A stretch of DNA of 64,000 nt from Trichuris trichiura (taxonomy: Eukaryota; Nematoda; Enoplea; Trichinellida; Trichuridae): the NCBI GenBank assembly GCA_037903355.1, contig JBAJFE010000014.1:3038001-3102000 (forward strand). Direction: 5' to 3'. Below the pieces are notes generated by a model. The model was given only the letters and a program-made list of their open reading frames with translations. It had not been told where the DNA came from and ran no database searches. The first letter of the stretch is position 1. The number at the start of each line of letters is the position of its first letter. Positions 58,951 through 64,000 of this stretch are shown in pieces. The translations under genes were made by a program, and so were the position numbers.

Positions 58951-60189
58951 AGTTTCTGTGCTTAGTTCTCTCCATTTTCAAGCATTCCCTTTAGTTAAAC
59001 TCACTTTTGTACGTTCTCTTGATTTTTTAGTTTGGCACCATATTTTCTAAAACATTTGTTCCGTGTTGCAGGTTCCCTGCAACTTGAAGTTGTGGTGACG
59101 TTAGATCGTGAAATATTAGTAATATCGAACGAACATTTCTGAAATCAAAATAGCAACGATAGAACAGCGCTTAGTAAGCGAATAAACTGTAGCACGCTTT
59201 TAATTTGCTGCGTAGTGCGTTTCTAGCGTAGTAATTCAGATACGAAAATCCGTAGGCGCTGGAACGTGCGTATCATTATTACAGGGTTATAATCGCTTGT
59301 TCTGTAATCAACGGCTGTTGCTGCATGATGCTCAGCGTTTGCTTGTCCACCGTCTGTTAGTATGTGTATGGCTCAAGTATGAGTTGTATAAAATGGACAG
59401 ACTTGGGCGGACAGGCTGGTCAGACAATATTGCCTGGGGTAAGTTCACGTCTTTGTGTTCGTAGGGTAGCGGAAAGTAGCAGTAGTTTTCGGGCGTATTC
59501 GTTTGCGATCGCTACCCAGCTTGTCTCATGCATTTACGCTAAGCGTTTGGTGTTACCAACTACTTTTACCGTGGTTTCTTTCGGACGAGTTGAAAGTAAC
59601 CGATGCTTTTAATCGTGCACGAATTAAAAAACGGCACTTTCGGCCGTAAACCGCGTAGAGTCACTGTGACGACCGCGCAACCTCAGTAAGGCTCCGTTAA
59701 TTAATTCCTGTAACAAAAGCATCTGTTACTTTTACGTTGCGCCGATTAAACGGCAGCAAAGCCGCAAGTGGCTGCATGAATCGTGGCAGCTGTAACCAAA
59801 AAAGCTCGATCTTGAAACATATGGTTAGTACTTGTGTTTTGCCCCATTAACGATAAACATTGATCCGTTATGCGTGTTTTGCATAAAAGACTGCAGATTT
59901 TTCTTTACTGCCAGTGCACATACCTTCGCCACCCTCCCTTCTGGTCAATAGGACTACGTTTTTACATTTTTCAACCATCTGTATCTGCTGTTTAACAGTC
60001 TTTTAAAGGCAGATGGTAGTATCCCGGTATCGGTATATATTATCTTTGAAGATACAACTGTTAGTTAGTAATATAGTTACCGCATATGACTGCCTACAAG
60101 ACCTCCTCCCACCTACGGCTTGTCAAACTTGGGCGGCATACTTTGCAACAAAACCTCCTTATGGTGAATGAAAACAAAAGAAGGAAAAT

Positions 60190-60392
60190 TCTCACAACTG
60201 CGTGTCGTTTTGTAAATGTAACTTCTTGGTACGGGACCGTACAGTTTCATGTCGAGTTTCTTTTACGGAAAGTTTGTCCCGTTGATAATATTTTTATTAT
60301 TATTCCGGAGCTTTCGGGTCAAACGAGACCCGTCTTCAGCGGTGTTAAAATGAAGCAATGTAGTCTTCATTGCTTTATTTTAACACCACTTT
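60190..60392 (-). mobile_element. PLE 3' terminus with hammerhead and hairpin
   Basis: Single terminus on the minus strand: hammerhead 60305-60342 (CCG-CTGAAGA-C-GGGTC...GACCC-GAAAGCTC|CGG), then the arm and tail closely matching the right arm of the nested element at 37.8 kb (CGGTCCCGTACCAAGAAG). On the other side is a 20-bp-arm hairpin, TTAAAATGAAGCAATG with its complement. No inverted partner is seen. Confidence 0.65.
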
Positions 60393-61557
60393 ACCTCAAT
60401 CCACAATAACGACAATAACCCTGCCTTCCGTGAGTTCTTCCGTATATACTCTTGCTTGCCTTGTCAAAATCATATAATTAATCCAATTCCCCATCATCTG
60501 GGACAAATGGAGCATTACATGTGCATCATAGTGGTCAATATTGACATAGTACAGAGCATGTCACGTCGTGCGGGTCATGCGCCTGTACATCAACACACCG
60601 CAGGAGGACGGTCAATCTAATTGCAGGGTACGCACACTCATATTGCAACGTATCCTGAAAGAAGTTAAAAACATTTTCGGGTGGGTCTAAATCCCGGAAA
60701 GGTCGAAAATACGCCGCAAAGTATGGCCTGCAGCAGATGTGCATTGGCATTTTCTATCTGAGGAGGGTAATTGAGCAGAGGCGTTATACTGGTCTTACTG
60801 TTTTTACATCATTAAATTCAAACAAGACCTGTACAATAACGCCACTACTCGTTTGCATTCCTTATATAGAAGACGCCAATGCACAACTGTCGTAAGGCCA
60901 AACTTTACAGCGTAGTTTGGACATACTCAGGATTCTGACGGCCATCGTCCGGAAGGTAGCATCATTGCGGCTTCATCATTATATGTTGATGATAAATTAG
61001 AGGCAGCAGTTTCCACATGACGGGAGAGGCAATGAAAGGAGGAAAAAACCAGGTAAATTTATTAGACCAGATAGCCACGTGGAAACGCATTAAAGAAGGT
61101 TAAAACGTTAAATACGCTTTGCTAAGTTTAAACAGCATAAGCCAGTCAGCCTGAGATCGAATGACGAAATTTCGTTATTTCAGCAAGTAAAGCCCAGCGT
61201 TGCTGAGCATCAAGAATACGATATCACTCCGAAGTAATGAAAGGCTTTTTGTCGCCTTGTCATTGTGCGGAGAAGTAGAGCCGGCGAAAGGTTGTCTTAC
61301 TCATCCTCTGCCGACAAACTAAAGTAGTCTCACCTAGGTAAGTCAAGTGTTTGATAGAATTCGAGTCCGACAAAGTCTAACGTTGTATCAGAAGCGGGGG
61401 TTTCAGTATGGGTCCAATACAAAAATAGTTTTTTCTTGTAGGCATTCCAAAAACACGAAAAAAATTTCTGGCAATATGAGCGAGACGGTGAAAGTTTGCG
61501 TTGACATGGTCTGAAGCGGCGCACTTACCGTACTTGGAAAGGTAAAAAGTTGTTCAG

Positions 61558-62510
61558 AATACCTTATCAGCCGCTTGTCACGTGAAAATTTCGACGAAAC
61601 GTCTACTACGCTCACAGCTCAACTAAGCGGAAATAGTGAACCTGCAGCAATGCATGAGCAATTTCACTGCTTCGTTAACCAGCTCAATGGCGAACATTTT
61701 ACTCTACCGATTACGACCATACAAGATCTACACTCGCTGGTTAATGATACGCCAGTTAGTATTGATGCTGATGATTCCTCCTTACATTTTTACACGGAAG
61801 ACCACGTAAAAATGTATAGAAAAAAAGTGGTGATTCCAGACCACACGAACTTCAAAATTGTGAGAACAAAGTGGGATATGCTTGAAATGATTGAAAGAAT
61901 GTCAGGCGCAAAATTTACACTTGATCTGTGCGAAGATTATGATTCATCATGCTGCTTAAAAATTGTGGCTCAACACGATGAGCAGATAGAAACAGCAATT
62001 GCGATTTTAGATTTCTTTTTGAAACACGAAATTAAAATTTTCGTGTAAGAACGCGTTGAAAACAATTTGCCCCAAAGGCGTGCCACCATTATCTCTGTCA
62101 TTTACCTGCGCTGAGGACGGGGATAGGTGATCCTCGAAAGCCTAGCAATTAAAATTTTTGAACGGGTAGCTTTTCCTTACAATAATGTTGATACCCACAC
62201 CCGTTAAGCGGAACTATGTTTTCAAAAAAAAGCGATTGAATACTTTACAGGTACGCGCCTGCTTTATCAGACGGACGGAGTTAAGGCAGACTTAACAGAT
62301 GCTCTATTGATTCTTACAGCTGAAAAGCAAAACAATGTTGCAGTCATAAAAGCGTTTATGGTCATTCTGACCATGCAGAAAATCAGAACCGATAACACGT
62401 GTCCTCAGTGTTGCAAAAAGCCGAAAATGGACAGCTCAATGGAAACGTCATCGACTTCTTCTCTTCAGCAATATTGCAATCAGGTTCTTAAAAGACCTGA
62501 AGGCAATTAG
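61558..62510 (+). CDS. Hypothetical protein with KH-like region, partial gene
   Basis: The frame opens after acceptor GTTGTTCAG at 61557 and runs to a possible donor TTC|GTGTAAG at 62042 (or the TAA at 62046). The first in-frame ATG is 61650. The C-terminal part (KKVVIPDHTNFKIV, then MIERMSGAKFTLDL and KIVAQHDEQIETAIAILDFF) has the beta-alpha-alpha-beta pattern of a KH domain but lacks the GxxG loop. A second open segment, 62271-62510, follows acceptor TTTATCAG in phase and encodes a helical piece (LTDALLILTAEKQNN, AFMVILTMQKI) and CPQCC. The putative intron contains a hammerhead-like remnant. No orthologue is recognised, and the KH reading is inference. Confidence 0.4.
62108..62200 (+). ncRNA. 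Degenerate hammerhead-like remnant
   Basis: CTGAGGA core, extra C, six-pair stem II GGGGAT/ATCCTC, GAAAGC. Stem I no longer pairs. AACGGGTAGC and ACCCGTTAAGCGG follow, as in PLE termini. Confidence 0.4.
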
Positions 62511-62514
62511 TTTC

Positions 62515-64000
62515 AAGATTCAATCGTCAAAAAGTGGATAAAGACATTCTTGAATATGACATTCCAGCATAGAATAAAACAAACAAATGCAATGGGAAAA
62601 CTAACACAATACTAAAGCTGAAGATTAAGAAGAAATAGCTGCCCTTAAAGCAACTGAACATGAAAACATTGCACGTCTCGCGTCTACTTTATCTTAAGCA
62701 ATAAACTAGCAAACGTCTCTTTACATTTAACTTATATAGCTAAGCGTATGGCTACATTAAAAATTAGTTGAGTCTGGCGGCGAAACAGTTTGAATTCGGC
62801 CCTTAGAAAAATGCAATCAGGTGCAGGTACTATACCTGATTACATTGTTCACGTAATGTACTGCATGTTCAGTGAATGACTTCTAACCGTGTGGCCTAGA
62901 TTACTGCAATCCAAAATTGGAGAAAATCAGAATCAATCAGTTGTAATGACGTCACGATGGTTGTAATTGAGAAGGACCTCAACATGCCTTCATCTACTAG
63001 CGAACAGTGGATCTAAAGGCATATGGGCAGTTCAGCAGTAAGTAGGCATAAACAATGAACACTCTCTACCGCCTAAATAAGGCTTGCGACTATTAGATGA
63101 AGCTCTCGGGCAAAATCTGAATTAGTCAATAAGGATGGCTTCACCTAATTCCTCTGTTAAGGAAAAGTGATAAAGGATATAGTTTTGCCAATGGAATTAA
63201 ATTAAGTCAGCGTTTTCCATGGTCAACCTTGCCGTCACTTCAAGAGCGTCGTCGTGAAGGGAGGTGCGCTGTGCAAGGTCGAAGGGTCCATTGCTCAATT
63301 GGGTTCCACCAGTCGCCTTGAGCACCACTGCTCTAAGCAATAGTGACGTCAACAATTCTATCTCAGTTGCAGCTTTATCTATGCCAACTTAATAATTATC
63401 CCTCTTTGTTTCCATTAAAGGCTGTGTGGTTTCAGGTAAAAATTTCCAAATTTGGTCTTCCTTACAATGAGCACGTTCAACTGCAGCATAGCTGCGTTGG
63501 AACGTTTTAAGCAGCATCAACAGAACTCTGTGCGCAAGATAACATTTCAAATCCGGAAAACATTTTTCAAACACAAATAAAGAAGAACCCTATATAAAGT
63601 CTGCCATTTGCAACAGTAGACGGACCTCTATGGTTTTCCCGCCGCTGCCATGTATTTCATTTCAGCATCGTAATCTTTGGTAAAACTGTCCAAGAAAAAA
63701 GGCTCTTGGACGGTTATGAATGATAATTGTTTGCGCTACTTTTTTTTATAACTGCGCTCATGTATAATAACCATACTCTTATAGCTTCTCTACGTAAACT
63801 GTTTCTGTACACCATTCAAGCCTAAAACAAAACTTCAGACAACTATGACGTTAGTAGTGCTTTTTACTCGTTAAATATGAACTAGAACCATTCGGACTGC
63901 GTACGGTCAGCCCGTAGTGGATCAGTATATGTGCTATAATAAAGCCGCCACAGCTAACCTCAAGCGACGTGCCATACCGGGTCATCAATCAGCACAGTGC
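62515..64000. other. No recognisable feature
   Basis: AT-rich, with short frames only, to the window end. Confidence 0.5.

Overview
The window is animal nuclear DNA. The genes are split by spliceosomal introns with short TTTTCAG or TTTCAG acceptors, and many introns in the calnexin gene are only 35-60 nt long. Both traits are nematode-like. The composition is AT-rich and transposon remnants are abundant. I therefore favour a nematode, possibly an early-branching one, but the species is not identifiable from this sequence.

Five conserved genes could be modelled exon by exon with consistent splice phases: Rab30 (minus, 10167-11208), calnexin (plus, 20 exons, 27891-30976), WDR24 of the GATOR2 complex (plus, 13 exons, 34072-43732), SPT4 (plus, 45607-45975) and NAC-alpha (minus, 5 exons, 46170-47079). 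A sixth, an MCRS1-like FHA protein, runs 51603-53601 on the plus strand in two exons. They are ordinary housekeeping genes (vesicle traffic, ER folding, mTORC1 signalling, elongation control, nascent-chain handling, chromatin) and do not form a pathway together. Several weaker unidentified gene models lie at 14.1-16.7, 26.9-27.4, 43.9-44.1, 51.2-51.5 and 61.6-62.5 kb.

The rest is dominated by Penelope-like retroelements (PLEs) with a GIY-YIG endonuclease: a decayed copy at 6.0-8.85 kb, a nearly complete copy at 22.95-25.70 kb (split by a TA-flanked MITE), and a third family inserted in a WDR24 intron at 36.6-39.0 kb. All three families are associated with hammerhead-ribozyme-like motifs. Small elements without any coding capacity carry the same ends: they are inverted pairs of PLE termini, several with a hammerhead in each arm, bounded by 11-14 bp direct repeats. 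Examples are at 5.7-6.0, 37.66-37.91 (inside another PLE), 47.8-48.0 and 55.86-56.68 kb (two side by side). A second, single-copy form of 162 bp lies at 879-1064. Relatives occur at 52.1 kb, inside the MCRS1 intron, and at 57.3 kb. This mobile hammerhead population is the most interesting content of the window.

Other mobile DNA: a 493-bp MITE with 41-bp inverted ends and an 8-bp target duplication (32177-32685), a tandem three-LTR miniature retrotransposon array (49077-50209), a Ty1/copia RT-RNase H fragment (54.7-55.6 kb) and a hAT/ZBED-type transposase fragment (56734-57165). Long stretches, notably 1.1-5.7, 8.9-10.1, 11.2-14.1, 17.5-22.9 and 62.5-64 kb, hold nothing I can recognise.
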